From contig JBEBHE010000223.1 in assembly GCA_040081205.1 (NCBI GenBank), positions 1 through 8,084 on the forward strand: a stretch of 8,084 nt of DNA. The letters are read 5' to 3'. Within the stretch, counting starts at the first letter, position 1. Each line of letters opens with the position of its first letter. Position numbers and translations under genes: made by a program. The DNA comes from UBA5216 sp040081205 (GTDB lineage: Bacteria > Pseudomonadota > Gammaproteobacteria > Burkholderiales > SG8-41). Below are positions 1 through 7,085 of this stretch, one piece after another. Below the pieces are notes generated by a model. The model searched no databases and was not told the DNA's origin. It saw only the letters and a program-made list of their open reading frames with translations.

Positions 1-2
1 GT

Positions 3-1313
3 ACCGATTTCAAAAAGCACATCGGCGAACGTGTACGCAAAGGCAAAGCCACGGTGCTGATGCGCACCATGGTCACGCAAGTATTGACCGAGGATAATCG
101 CGCCTACGGCGTGCTGGCATTCAACTTTCGCAGCGGCGAATGGTACGCAATACGCGCCAAGACAGTGGTGCTGGCGGCGGGCGACGTAAATCGCATTTCG
201 AAAAACGCCTCCGGCATGGCGTTCGATTCGTGGCATTTCCCGTACAACACCGGCGATGCGCAGGCGATGGCGTATCACGCCGGCGCCACGCTGGCCAACA
301 TGGAATCGGTGGAAACCACGCTTACACCCAAAGGGTTTTCGGTGCAGGGATTGAACGCGCTGGTGAGTCTGGGCGCGCACTTCGTCAACAAGAGCGGTGA
401 ACGTTTCATGTTCCGCTACGATACTAAAGGCGAGAATGCGAGACGCGCGGTGCTAGCCGACGCGGTGATTAACGAACACCTGCTCGGCAACGGGCCGATC
501 TATCTCGATTGCCGCCATTTGCCGCCCGACATGCTGGATCACATGGCGCACACCTTGCAAGTTGATCGCTACACCTTGCCTGCGTATTACCAGCAGAAAA
601 ATGTGGATTTTCGTACCGAGTTAATCGAGGTTTCCATAGCGGAATTGTCAATCCGCCGTAGCGGCGTGTATTTCCGCGGCAGCGGCCTGGCGGTTGATAC
701 CAATGGCGAATCCTCGGTCGAGGCCTTGTTCGCGGCGGGCGATTGCGCCACGGTGAGCGGCGGTATCGCGGGCGCGGCTGTGCTGGGGCACATCGCGGGC
801 GAGGGTTTGGTGCAACGCATTGCCGCGAGCAACGGTTCGTTGCCCGCCATCGACATGAAAGCAGCGGATGCCTTTCGCGCGGAATCGCAGGCGCACCTCG
901 CGCGCAGCGGAGGTGAGACGTGGAAAGCATTTGAAGATCAAACCCGTCAGACGGTGACGGATTACGTTGGCGTGCGGCGCAATGAAAAAGGACTCAAGCT
1001 TGCGATGGATACCTTGCGCGCGCTGGCCAAACGCGAGCCGTTGATGCAGGCGCCCGATTTGCACAGTCTGATGCGCGTGCATGAAGCGAAAAACGTGCGC
1101 ATGAATGCCGAAATCATGGCCGCCGCGTCGCTGGCGCGGCCCGAAACCCGCACTGGCTCCGCGCATTGGCGGCTGGATTTTCCCAAGCCCGACGAACAGA
1201 ATTGGCGCAGATTCGTGTTGGTGGAGCATGGTAACGACGGCCCCGCGACGCGCACCTTGTCGACCGATCGCCCGCTGTCCGATTCATTCGTGCGCAACGC
1301 AGCCACTGTGTGA
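3..1313 (+). CDS. FAD-dependent oxidoreductase, fumarate reductase/succinate dehydrogenase/APS reductase superfamily (5' partial)
   Basis: The reading frame is open from the window edge, so the start and the N-terminal Rossmann GxGxxG motif lie upstream; 436 residues are visible. Landmarks in the visible part are VVLAAGD (about 55-61, FAD-domain strand), the GERFMFRY block (about 132-139) and YLDCRHL (about 157-163) typical of SdhA/FrdA, ALFAAGD (about 241-247, second FAD-contact motif), and a C-terminal RPETR...HWRLDFP segment (about 389-404) matching the SdhA/FrdA C-terminal domain. The HxMGG-type active-site segment of true succinate/fumarate enzymes appears replaced by VYFRGSGL (about 222-229), so succinate or fumarate as substrate is doubtful. 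A two-cluster ferredoxin follows 16 bases downstream, which recalls the AprA/AprB arrangement. The family assignment is firm; the substrate is not known. It is probably cytoplasmic, since no membrane segment is visible. Confidence 0.85.
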   Translation, partial: TDFKKHIGERVRKGKATVLMRTMVTQVLTEDNRAYGVLAFNFRSGEWYAIRAKTVVLAAGDVNRISKNASGMAFDSWHFPYNTGDAQAMAYHAGATLANMESVETTLTPKGFSVQGLNALVSLGAHFVNKSGERFMFRYDTKGENARRAVLADAVINEHLLGNGPIYLDCRHLPPDMLDHMAHTLQVDRYTLPAYYQQKNVDFRTELIEVSIAELSIRRSGVYFRGSGLAVDTNGESSVEALFAAGDCATVSGGIAGAAVLGHIAGEGLVQRIAASNGSLPAIDMKAADAFRAESQAHLARSGGETWKAFEDQTRQTVTDYVGVRRNEKGLKLAMDTLRALAKREPLMQAPDLHSLMRVHEAKNVRMNAEIMAAASLARPETRTGSAHWRLDFPKPDEQNWRRFVLVEHGNDGPATRTLSTDRPLSDSFVRNAATV

Positions 1314-1329
1314 CGATCAGACGAAAATC

Positions 1330-1599
1330 ATGACGACAACCGTACACAACCCCATCCGCATCGACGAAGACAAATGCGTGCGCTGCGACCTATGCGACTG
1401 GATTTGCCCCGGCGATCTGATCTATCACGACGAAGGCAACAAAAAGGCTTTGCCCGTGATCAAGTATCCTGACGAGTGCTGGTACTGCGGCTTGTGCCAG
1501 TCGATCTGTCCAGTGGATGCGATCGACATTATCTTCCCCGAACAGATGACGCATAACACGACGGATGTAGCAACGTTGTTGGGAAAAGTCGTGGAGTAA
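1330..1599 (+). CDS. 2x[4Fe-4S] ferredoxin, partner of the upstream flavoprotein
   Basis: This is an 89-residue protein with two complete CxxCxxCxxxCP motifs: Cys16, 19, 22, 26 followed by Pro27, and Cys50, 53, 56, 60 followed by Pro61. Eight cysteines in this pattern bind two [4Fe-4S] clusters and carry single electrons. The second motif has aromatic residues (CWYCGLC) as in AprB-type ferredoxin subunits, but the protein lacks the long C-terminal tail of a true AprB. The ATG at 1330 is 16 bases after the flavoprotein stop with no strong Shine-Dalgarno sequence, suggesting coupled translation in one operon. The likely role is passing electrons to or from the flavoprotein's FAD. The reading frame extends upstream in frame to 1105, but that extension lies inside the flavoprotein gene and shows no ferredoxin character, so it was not used. 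Confidence 0.9.
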   Translation: MTTTVHNPIRIDEDKCVRCDLCDWICPGDLIYHDEGNKKALPVIKYPDECWYCGLCQSICPVDAIDIIFPEQMTHNTTDVATLLGKVVE

Positions 1600-1623
1600 T
1601 CAGCCTGAACGGTCTGAATGAGG

Positions 1624-2730
1624 TTATCGCGCCGGTGCAAATCTCTGCACGCGTCTCCCCGTGCGCACTTCCGCCGTATACAAATTAGCGCGTGAGTCCA
1701 CCGCCAAGTTGTGCAGTCCATAGAACTCGCCTGCCATGCGTCCCAGTCGACCGAACGAGGCGACGCGCTCGCCGGTGTCGCGGCGCACGATGTAGATTTC
1801 GCCGTTGGTGCCGTCACCCACGAACAAATAGGTTTGCAGCGGGTCGGGCGACAGAATCATGTCATGCACGGTGCCGTTGATCATGGTCTTGGGCTCGATC
1901 ACGAACTGGCGCACGAACTTGCCGGCTTTCTCGAACACCTGAATGCGGTTGTTGGTGCGGTCACACACGTAGAGCAGGTTGTCACGGCCTAAACGCACGC
2001 AATGCACCGGGTTGGCGAACTGCGGTGATTCAGGGTTGAACACACGCATCTTGGTGTCGTCGGGCTTGTTGCCGTAGGCGCCCCAGTGCCGCTTGTATGT
2101 GCCGCTGGCAGCGTCGAACACGATCACGCGTTTGTTGCCGTAGCCGTCGGCGACGTAAAGTTCATTGGCGACAGGGTCGAGTTCCATCGAGGCGGGGCGA
2201 CCGAGTTGGGTGGGGCTGTTACTGCCTTCGGATTTGCCCGGCTTGCCGATTTGCAGAATGAATTTTCCGTCGCGCGTGAATTTGAGGATGTGATGATCTT
2301 TCGGATCGTTGCCGCCGATCCACACGTCGCCTTTCGGATCGACGTAAATGCCGTGTTCGTTGGTCGGCCAGTTGTAACCTGCGCCGGGTCCACCCCACGC
2401 CTGCACCACGTTGCCCGCCGCATCGAACTCGATCACCGCCGGCGCGGGCCGACAGCATCTGGCAGTCGGTGGATTTTCCGCTGCGCCGGTTTCGAGCCGT
2501 TCAATCGTGCGTGGCCGATGGATGATCCACACATGATCCTTGCTATCGACGTGCAATCCCGCGACCTGGCCCAGCGCCCATTGATTCGGCAGCGGCTTGG
2601 GCCAGAATGGATCAACCTGATAGCGTGGCGGGGTGCCGGTAGTCTGTGTGCCGCCGCTGCCGGTGGTTGAGGTGCAACTTGCTAGTGTGAAAGCAAGTAT
2701 GGCGATGGTGGCGGCAATGGCGATTTTCAT
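1624..2730 (-). CDS. Predicted lipoprotein with six-bladed NHL-type beta-propeller
   Basis: This is a 368-residue protein. It starts with a short charged end, a hydrophobic stretch (about 3-17) and a lipobox LASC with Cys19, so it is predicted to be exported and lipidated; Thr at +2 suggests outer-membrane rather than inner-membrane retention. After a Ser/Thr/Gly linker, six repeats of the form 'hydrophobic-V-D-x-x-x-x-LYVxD...IxxF' occur at about 55-72, 126-152, 179-206, 241-267, 289-316 and 338-364, as expected for a six-bladed NHL propeller. A VDPFWPKPLP segment (39-48) and a vicinal Cys pair (92-93) recall a family often labelled NHL-repeat or peptidyl-hydroxyglycine lyase-like; no enzymatic activity can be claimed. 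The start is supported by a strong purine-rich ribosome site (AGGGGGAG) just upstream. It converges on the ferredoxin gene with only 24 bases between stops. Confidence 0.85.
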   Translation of the reverse strand: MKIAIAATIAILAFTLASCTSTTGSGGTQTTGTPPRYQVDPFWPKPLPNQWALGQVAGLHVDSKDHVWIIHRPRTIERLETGAAENPPTARCCRPAPAVIEFDAAGNVVQAWGGPGAGYNWPTNEHGIYVDPKGDVWIGGNDPKDHHILKFTRDGKFILQIGKPGKSEGSNSPTQLGRPASMELDPVANELYVADGYGNKRVIVFDAASGTYKRHWGAYGNKPDDTKMRVFNPESPQFANPVHCVRLGRDNLLYVCDRTNNRIQVFEKAGKFVRQFVIEPKTMINGTVHDMILSPDPLQTYLFVGDGTNGEIYIVRRDTGERVASFGRLGRMAGEFYGLHNLAVDSRANLYTAEVRTGRRVQRFAPAR

Positions 2731-2785
2731 TCTTCTCCCCCTTTAGATACTGCGCTTTGTCTTGATGCAGATGAAATACCGACGC

Positions 2786-2813
2786 TGTCATTCCTGCCTG
2801 TGCGGAAATGACA
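2786..2813. repeat. Degenerate inverted repeat of the GTCATTCC...GGAATGAC type
   Basis: TGTCATTCC (2786-2794) pairs with GGAAATGACA (2804-2813), with one bulged A and a 9-base loop. The sequence resembles the small palindromes with GTCATTCC/GGAATGAC ends that are scattered through intergenic regions of many proteobacteria. It sits between the end of the VOC gene and the start of the lipoprotein gene, both read leftward, so it could also act as a weak hairpin between them. There is no T-tract. Copy number cannot be judged from this window. Confidence 0.45.
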
Positions 2814-2826
2814 ACGGTAGTTGTTC

Positions 2827-3315
2827 TTAGGGATATTGCTTCGCAGCTTGCCACCGATCAAGCTTGTCGCGTGCGCTGTTAATCGAGCGATCCATCGCGC
2901 TATCATGCCCCGGCATTTTCGCGGTGAGTTCGATCACATAGCCGTTCGGATCGCGGAAATAAATCGAATGCAGAAAACCATGATCGGCGATGCCGCGCGT
3001 GTCGATGCCCAACGTTTTGCCTTTGGCCAACATGGCGTTCAACGTGGCTTCATCGACTTCGAGTGCGATGTGCAGATCAAAGTCGTGCTGTTTTTTGAAT
3101 TCGAACGGCATGTCCGGCGCTTCAAAAAAAGCGAGAAACGAGCCGTCGCCCATTTCGTAAAAGCTGTGCAGCACGCAGGTCTTGCGGCCACTTTAGGTCT
3201 CAACAATCTCGAAGGCTTCGGCCAGCGGCAGTCCGAGAAAATCCTCGTAAAATTTCCGCGTGGCTTCGGCGTCGCGGCAGCGATAGGCATTGTGGTGCAG
3301 TCCACGGATAGTCAC
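2827..3315 (-). pseudogene. VOC/glyoxalase-family protein interrupted by one in-frame TAA
   Basis: Read leftward from a GTG at 3313-3315 (upstream GGGG as a possible ribosome site), the frame encodes a protein of 162 positions. It begins VTIRGLHHNAYRC, is broken only by a TAA at codon 41 (3193-3195), and continues in the same frame without a shift to the stop at 2827-2829. The homology continues across the stop: FEIVET-stop-SGRKTCVLHSFYEMGDGSFLAFFE. Vicinal-oxygen-chelate features are intact on both sides: His7 (or His8), Glu65, His82 and Glu129 in IELTAK fit the four metal ligands, and RDPNGYVIEL is the classic VOC C-terminal signature. As written the gene gives only a 40-residue fragment. 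It is either a recent nonsense pseudogene, a sequencing error, or a readthrough case. The usual function would be a metal-dependent lyase, isomerase or dioxygenase of unknown substrate. Confidence 0.85.
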
Positions 3316-3560
3316 AATTGCCCCGTTGTAAAAATCGTTTAAAAACAAATACTTATGAAATTTAATCGCGGCGGCACACAATATCGTGCGTACAGCGCGA
3401 ACGATTGTACGCCGAACAGCGGCGCAACAAGCGTCACATACATGTCAGATTGTGGCGCGTTTTGCGGGCGTGTGCGTGGCACGGCTGCGTGCTACCGCAA
3501 CACGGATGTTAAAATTCGCGCTGACATTCAGATCTAACTCAATCGCAATCCGGGGATTCA
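3316..3560. other. Divergent intergenic region between VOC pseudogene and AAA+ gene
   Basis: This 245-base stretch lies between two divergently read genes and should hold promoters for both. The left part (about 3326-3365) is AT-rich; the rest is GC-rich. An imperfect dyad, ACAATATCGT at 3378-3387 facing ACGATTGT at 3401-3408, is visible but contains a 2-base bulge and matches no operator I recognise. Short open frames here show no protein character. No FNR-type TTGAT-N4-ATCAA site was seen. Confidence 0.6.
3507..3515 (+). promoter_or_regulatory. Possible extended -10 promoter for the cbbQ/norQ-like operon
   Basis: TGTTAAAAT fits an extended -10 element (TGn followed by TAAAAT, five of six matches to TATAAT). 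It lies 45 bases before the ATG at 3561, giving a plausible 5' leader of about 40 bases. No good -35 hexamer is present at the expected spacing, which is tolerable for an extended -10 promoter. This is a sequence match only. Confidence 0.3.
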
Positions 3561-4409
3561 ATGAAGACAGCAACAGCGCGCCAGCGTGGCGTGGAGCACG
3601 ATATTGTTCAATTGCCGCAAGTCGGCGAAATCGCGCCGTATTATGAGCCGCAAGGCAACGAAATTGCGGTGTTCGAGGCTGCGTATAAACGCCGTCTGCC
3701 GGTGATGCTGAAAGGCCCCACGGGCTGCGGCAAGACACGTTTTCTGGAGCATATGGCGTTTGTCTTGAAGCGCCCGCTGGTGACGGTATCGTGCCACGAA
3801 GATTTGACCAGTTCCGATCTGGTCGGACGCTTTTTGCTGGAAGGCGCGGAAACGGTGTGGCAGGACGGCCCGCTCACGCGCGCGGTGAAAGCCGGCGCGA
3901 TTTGTTATCTCGATGAAATTGTCGAGGCGCGCACCGACTCCACCGTGGTGATCCATTCGCTTACCGATCACCGGCGCAAACTGACCATCGAGAAAAAAGG
4001 GCAGGAAATCGACGCACATGAAGACTTCATGCTGGTGATTTCATATAACCCTGGCTATCAAACTGTGCTGAAGGATCTAAAGCCTTCGACCAAGCAACGC
4101 TTCATCGGCATTAACTTTGATTTTCCCAATGAGGAAATCGAACGCAAGATTCTGGTGAGTGAAGTGCCCGGCCTTTCGCACGAGACGGCGCAACAACTCG
4201 TCGCTGCCGGACGCAAAGCGCGATTGCTAAAAGATCATGGCCTCGAAGAAGCGACCTCCACGCGCGCGCTGGTGTATGCAGCGGCGATGATCGGCGCGGG
4301 CCTTGACGCGGTAGCAGCCTGTCAGGTGGCGATGGTCAACCCGATTACCGATGATCCTGAGTTGGCCGAAGCGCTGATGGAGATTGTTAACGCGCATTTC
4401 GCAGTTTAA
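3561..4409 (+). CDS. MoxR-type AAA+ ATPase, CbbQ/NirQ/NorQ/GvpN family
   Basis: This 282-residue protein has all AAA+ motifs: Walker A GPTGCGKT (52-59), Walker B ICYLDE (114-119, Asp118/Glu119), a sensor-1 Asn163 in ISYNPGY, and a probable arginine finger at Arg180 in STKQRF. The PYYEPQGNE opening, the HEDLTSSDLVGRFLLEG segment (79-95) and WQDGPLTRAVKAGAICYLDE are characteristic of CbbQ/NirQ/NorQ proteins, which assemble as hexameric rings and use ATP to remodel a target enzyme through a VWA partner. Known targets are Rubisco (CbbQ) and nitric oxide reductase (NorQ). The ATG has a GGGGA ribosome site five bases upstream. The partner gene follows after 34 bases, so the two form an operon. Family and mechanism are secure by motif; the target cannot be read from this window. 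Confidence 0.93.
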   Translation: MKTATARQRGVEHDIVQLPQVGEIAPYYEPQGNEIAVFEAAYKRRLPVMLKGPTGCGKTRFLEHMAFVLKRPLVTVSCHEDLTSSDLVGRFLLEGAETVWQDGPLTRAVKAGAICYLDEIVEARTDSTVVIHSLTDHRRKLTIEKKGQEIDAHEDFMLVISYNPGYQTVLKDLKPSTKQRFIGINFDFPNEEIERKILVSEVPGLSHETAQQLVAAGRKARLLKDHGLEEATSTRALVYAAAMIGAGLDAVAACQVAMVNPITDDPELAEALMEIVNAHFAV

Positions 4410-4443
4410 GCAATCGTAACCCCTGCCGCTTGCTGAAATTGAC

Positions 4444-6960
4444 GTGAGTTCTCCTGCGATCCGCACGCTGCTCGACGCTATTCGCGAGGCCGGTGCCACG
4501 CACGGCGAATTGCTGTTTGAAATCGAAGCGGTGTTGCCGGTGATTCGTCCGCATGGCGAAGCGGTAACGCTCGACTGGATTAACGCCTGTCGCACGCTGT
4601 TTGATTTTGACCGCGAGGCGGGCAAGGCTTTCGCGCGCGGCAGCCGCGAAGCCGAAAAAGTCTCCGAAGTAGTGCTGCCGTGGACACGCCAGGCGTTGCA
4701 AATCATGCGCTGGCGGCATTCATGGCCGGCGATTGAAGGCTTCATGAAAAACCTGCCGCGCGCGTTCGGCTCACTGGGTCATGCGGGCGAGGAACGCTGG
4801 GCCGGCATCGGCATGGCATGGTGCGCGCGCTCCGTCGATTGCGGCTGCGCGTACTTTACAACGCCGGTGCTTGATCTCTCGGGGCGTGGCGGCGGCATCG
4901 CGGCCATAGAGCAACTCAACACGCCCGCCGAGGAATTGTATGAAACGCGCAAGCTGCAACTGGCCACGTTTTTGCCGGGTGCAATCCGAGTGCGCAACTT
5001 GCTCGGCGCGCAAGCCGTGCTGCCGTGGGCGATGCGCGGTGCCGATATTATGCAGTCGGGACGCACGCGCGGCGAAGCGTATTTCCGGCTGGAGTCGGAA
5101 GAAAGCCTCGCACTGCTGCTGGAAAACATGCAGGGCTACAAGCTGGCGGATCGCAACCGTTTGCTCGGCATTCTCGTTGAAGTATGGTTCGGCGAAAACA
5201 TGGAGTTGAAGGAAAGCACCTGGTCGCCGGAGAAGGGCCGTCCGTTTATGGAGATGGATGGGCAAACTTTGTATTTCCCTGCGGTGATGGGCAATCGCGA
5301 AGAGGCGATTTTATCGGTGCTGCACGCAGCGGGGCATATGCGGCACGGCACGTTTGACCGCGTGGCCATGCGTCAGATGTTCGCCGATGCGAAACTGGAA
5401 TTTCCTAATGAAGGCACGGTGTCGTGGGCGCCGATCTTCATGCGCTTTGGCGAAGACGCGATGCGTTTTCAATTGATCTTCGATATGTGCGAAGACCTAC
5501 GCGTTGAATCGCGGCTGCAAAAACAGATACCGAATTATTTTCAACGCTTGATTACGAACGCGCGTTCCACGTTGGCGCGGCATCCCGAGACCGCAGCTTA
5601 TTATGATTTGGCGCTTGCCACCGCCGAAGACGCGCTGCGTGCGGCGCGTGGTGAGGAGGTGCGCGATGCCCGATTTGCGCCGCTGTACGAGCGCAGTGCA
5701 ACGTTGGCCGATGCGCATCTTATCGCTGGTGAGATTTTTGCGGAGAACACGCTGCCGCGGGTGACGGATGCCGAAGCGTTTGCGGCGGCATTTCTGCCGG
5801 GGCGCGGGCCGAACTCCACGCGCGTGGCGCATCCGCAAGATAATCCCGACGAAAACTCGCAAAGCCAGCCGGGCGCCGAGCAGGAAAATCAGCCCGACGA
5901 GCAGGGTGAAGATGAAAACGAATCGCCGAGTGAATCTGAATCCGGTGATCAACAAGACGGCGGCGAGAAGCAGGAAAGCGCAGGCTACGGCGAAACCAGC
6001 GGCTCGGCCAAACGCTCGGAAAATCGCCCGGATGGCCAGCAAACCGGGCGCGGTCCGGCGGACAAAGGCGTGCCGTATCCCGAATGGGATTACCGTGAGT
6101 CGCGCTACAAAAAGAATTGGAGCTGGGTGCAGGAAAAGCGTCTGGGTGAATCGAACACTACCGAGACCAACCGGCTGATGAAGCAATATTCCAATGCATT
6201 GAAGCGTTTGAAAAAAGCGATTCAATCGCAAAAGCCCACGCGCATGTCGCCCAAGGTCAGGCAGATGGACGGCGACGAAATTGATTTGAATGCGGTGGTG
6301 GAATACGTGACCGAAAAAATTTCTGGCCGCTCGCCGATTCCGGCGATTTACCGGCGGCGTGAAATGCGTCAGCGAGAAATATCTGTCATTTTATTGGCGG
6401 ATATGTCCACCTCGATCATGCAGCATTTGCCCGAAGGCGGCGGACGACTGGTGGATCGCATCCGCGCCGGCGTGCTGCTGTTCGCCGAGGGCATGGAAGA
6501 AGTCGGCGACAACTACGCGATCGCGGGATTCTGCTCCAAGTATCGCGATAACGTGAGCTACTACAACATCAAGGATTTCGACGAAGCCTACAACGACGAT
6601 GTGCGCAGCCAGATCGGCGGCATGTCGGGCCGGTTGGCCACCCGCATGGGCGCGGCGATACGTCATGCTACCAAGCACTTTGAGCGCGTGGAAAGCCGTC
6701 GCAGATTGCTGTTGTTGCTGTCGGATGGACGCCCTGAGGATTACGACGACGGCGGTGATCGCCGCTATCTGCACGAAGATACCCGCATGGCGGTGAAAGA
6801 GGCCGTAGCGAAAGGCGTGCATCCGTTTTGCATCACCGTTGATACCATGGCCAATCAATATCTGCCGCAGATTTTTGGCGCTGGGCACTATCTCGTGCTC
6901 GACCACATCAACAGCTTGCCGAACAAACTGCCGGAGATTTATCTGAAGCTGCGGCGGTAG
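4444..6960 (+). CDS. CbbO/NorD-like VWA-domain protein, adaptor of the AAA+ ATPase
   Basis: This is an 838-residue protein in three parts. The N-terminal region (about 1-455) is mostly helical in character and contains HAAGHMRH (294-301), which resembles an HExxH zinc motif without its glutamate. A low-complexity linker (about 465-545) is rich in Glu, Asp, Gln, Ser and Asn. A C-terminal VWA domain (about 645-838) has a complete metal-ion-dependent adhesion site: DMSTS (653-657), Thr733 and Asp761 in LLSDGRPED. In CbbO and NorD the VWA domain is needed for target activation and the protein docks on the AAA+ ring. The size is nearer to CbbO (roughly 780 residues) than to NorD (roughly 640), but no Rubisco or nor gene is nearby. 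The start is a GTG with no clear ribosome site; an in-frame stop at 4417-4419 leaves no better upstream choice, so translation is probably coupled to the ATPase gene. Confidence 0.9.
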   Translation: MSSPAIRTLLDAIREAGATHGELLFEIEAVLPVIRPHGEAVTLDWINACRTLFDFDREAGKAFARGSREAEKVSEVVLPWTRQALQIMRWRHSWPAIEGFMKNLPRAFGSLGHAGEERWAGIGMAWCARSVDCGCAYFTTPVLDLSGRGGGIAAIEQLNTPAEELYETRKLQLATFLPGAIRVRNLLGAQAVLPWAMRGADIMQSGRTRGEAYFRLESEESLALLLENMQGYKLADRNRLLGILVEVWFGENMELKESTWSPEKGRPFMEMDGQTLYFPAVMGNREEAILSVLHAAGHMRHGTFDRVAMRQMFADAKLEFPNEGTVSWAPIFMRFGEDAMRFQLIFDMCEDLRVESRLQKQIPNYFQRLITNARSTLARHPETAAYYDLALATAEDALRAARGEEVRDARFAPLYERSATLADAHLIAGEIFAENTLPRVTDAEAFAAAFLPGRGPNSTRVAHPQDNPDENSQSQPGAEQENQPDEQGEDENESPSESESGDQQDGGEKQESAGYGETSGSAKRSENRPDGQQTGRGPADKGVPYPEWDYRESRYKKNWSWVQEKRLGESNTTETNRLMKQYSNALKRLKKAIQSQKPTRMSPKVRQMDGDEIDLNAVVEYVTEKISGRSPIPAIYRRREMRQREISVILLADMSTSIMQHLPEGGGRLVDRIRAGVLLFAEGMEEVGDNYAIAGFCSKYRDNVSYYNIKDFDEAYNDDVRSQIGGMSGRLATRMGAAIRHATKHFERVESRRRLLLLLSDGRPEDYDDGGDRRYLHEDTRMAVKEAVAKGVHPFCITVDTMANQYLPQIFGAGHYLVLDHINSLPNKLPEIYLKLRR

Positions 6961-7004
6961 CAGTATTGTTAAAGTATTCGCAATTCGCGGCAAATCAAAT
7001 TCAT

Positions 7005-7055
7005 TCGGGCTGAGCTTGTCGAAGGGTGGCAAGGCTTCGACAAGCTCAGCCCGAA
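7005..7055. repeat. Perfect 21-bp inverted repeat, dispersed palindromic element
   Basis: The arm at 7005-7025 less its last base (7005-7024, TTCGGGCTGAGCTTGTCGAA plus G at 7024-7025 boundary) is mirrored by CTTCGACAAGCTCAGCCCGA plus A at 7035-7055. Pairing is perfect over about 21 bases with a loop of about 10 bases. The TCGGGCTGAGC...GTCGAAG core is one I recognise as an interspersed intergenic palindrome in many proteobacteria, where it often gets mistranslated as 'LSLSKP'-like peptides. It lies 44 bases after the VWA gene and 40 bases before the GST-like gene. A TTTTT run occurs 12 or more bases later (about 7067-7072), too far for a classic intrinsic terminator, although the hairpin could still halt transcription or protect mRNA ends. 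Confidence 0.8.
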
Positions 7056-7085
7056 CGATGTAATGCATTTTTGAACATCAATATT

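Noticed and set aside
648..1229. Long open frame on the minus strand across the flavoprotein gene
   Set aside because: It lies wholly antisense to a gene with clear family motifs, has no recognisable domain, and is the kind of shadow frame expected in GC-rich coding sequence.
2086..2670. A 194-codon plus-strand frame opposite the propeller lipoprotein
   Set aside because: The opposite strand has a lipobox, six propeller repeats and a good ribosome site; this frame has none of these.
2827..3174. Downstream half of the VOC gene as a separate gene starting at GTG 3172-3174
   Set aside because: There is no ribosome site before it, and it would lack the first metal-ligand strand; the same-frame continuity with the upstream half argues for one interrupted gene.
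3316..3381. Upstream extension of the VOC gene to an ATG at 3381
   Set aside because: The extra 22 residues lack family similarity; the family start matches the GTG at 3315, which has a GGGG element a short distance upstream.
3378..3408. Imperfect dyad ACAATATCGT / ACGATTGT as an operator
   Set aside because: It has a 2-base bulge, a long spacer and no match to a regulator site I know; chance is adequate.
5497..6231. A 244-codon minus-strand frame with apparently hydrophobic segments
   Set aside because: The hydrophobic stretch is the antisense of the Glu/Asp/Gln-rich linker of the VWA protein, whose reverse complement codes for Phe, Leu, Val and Ile by chance.
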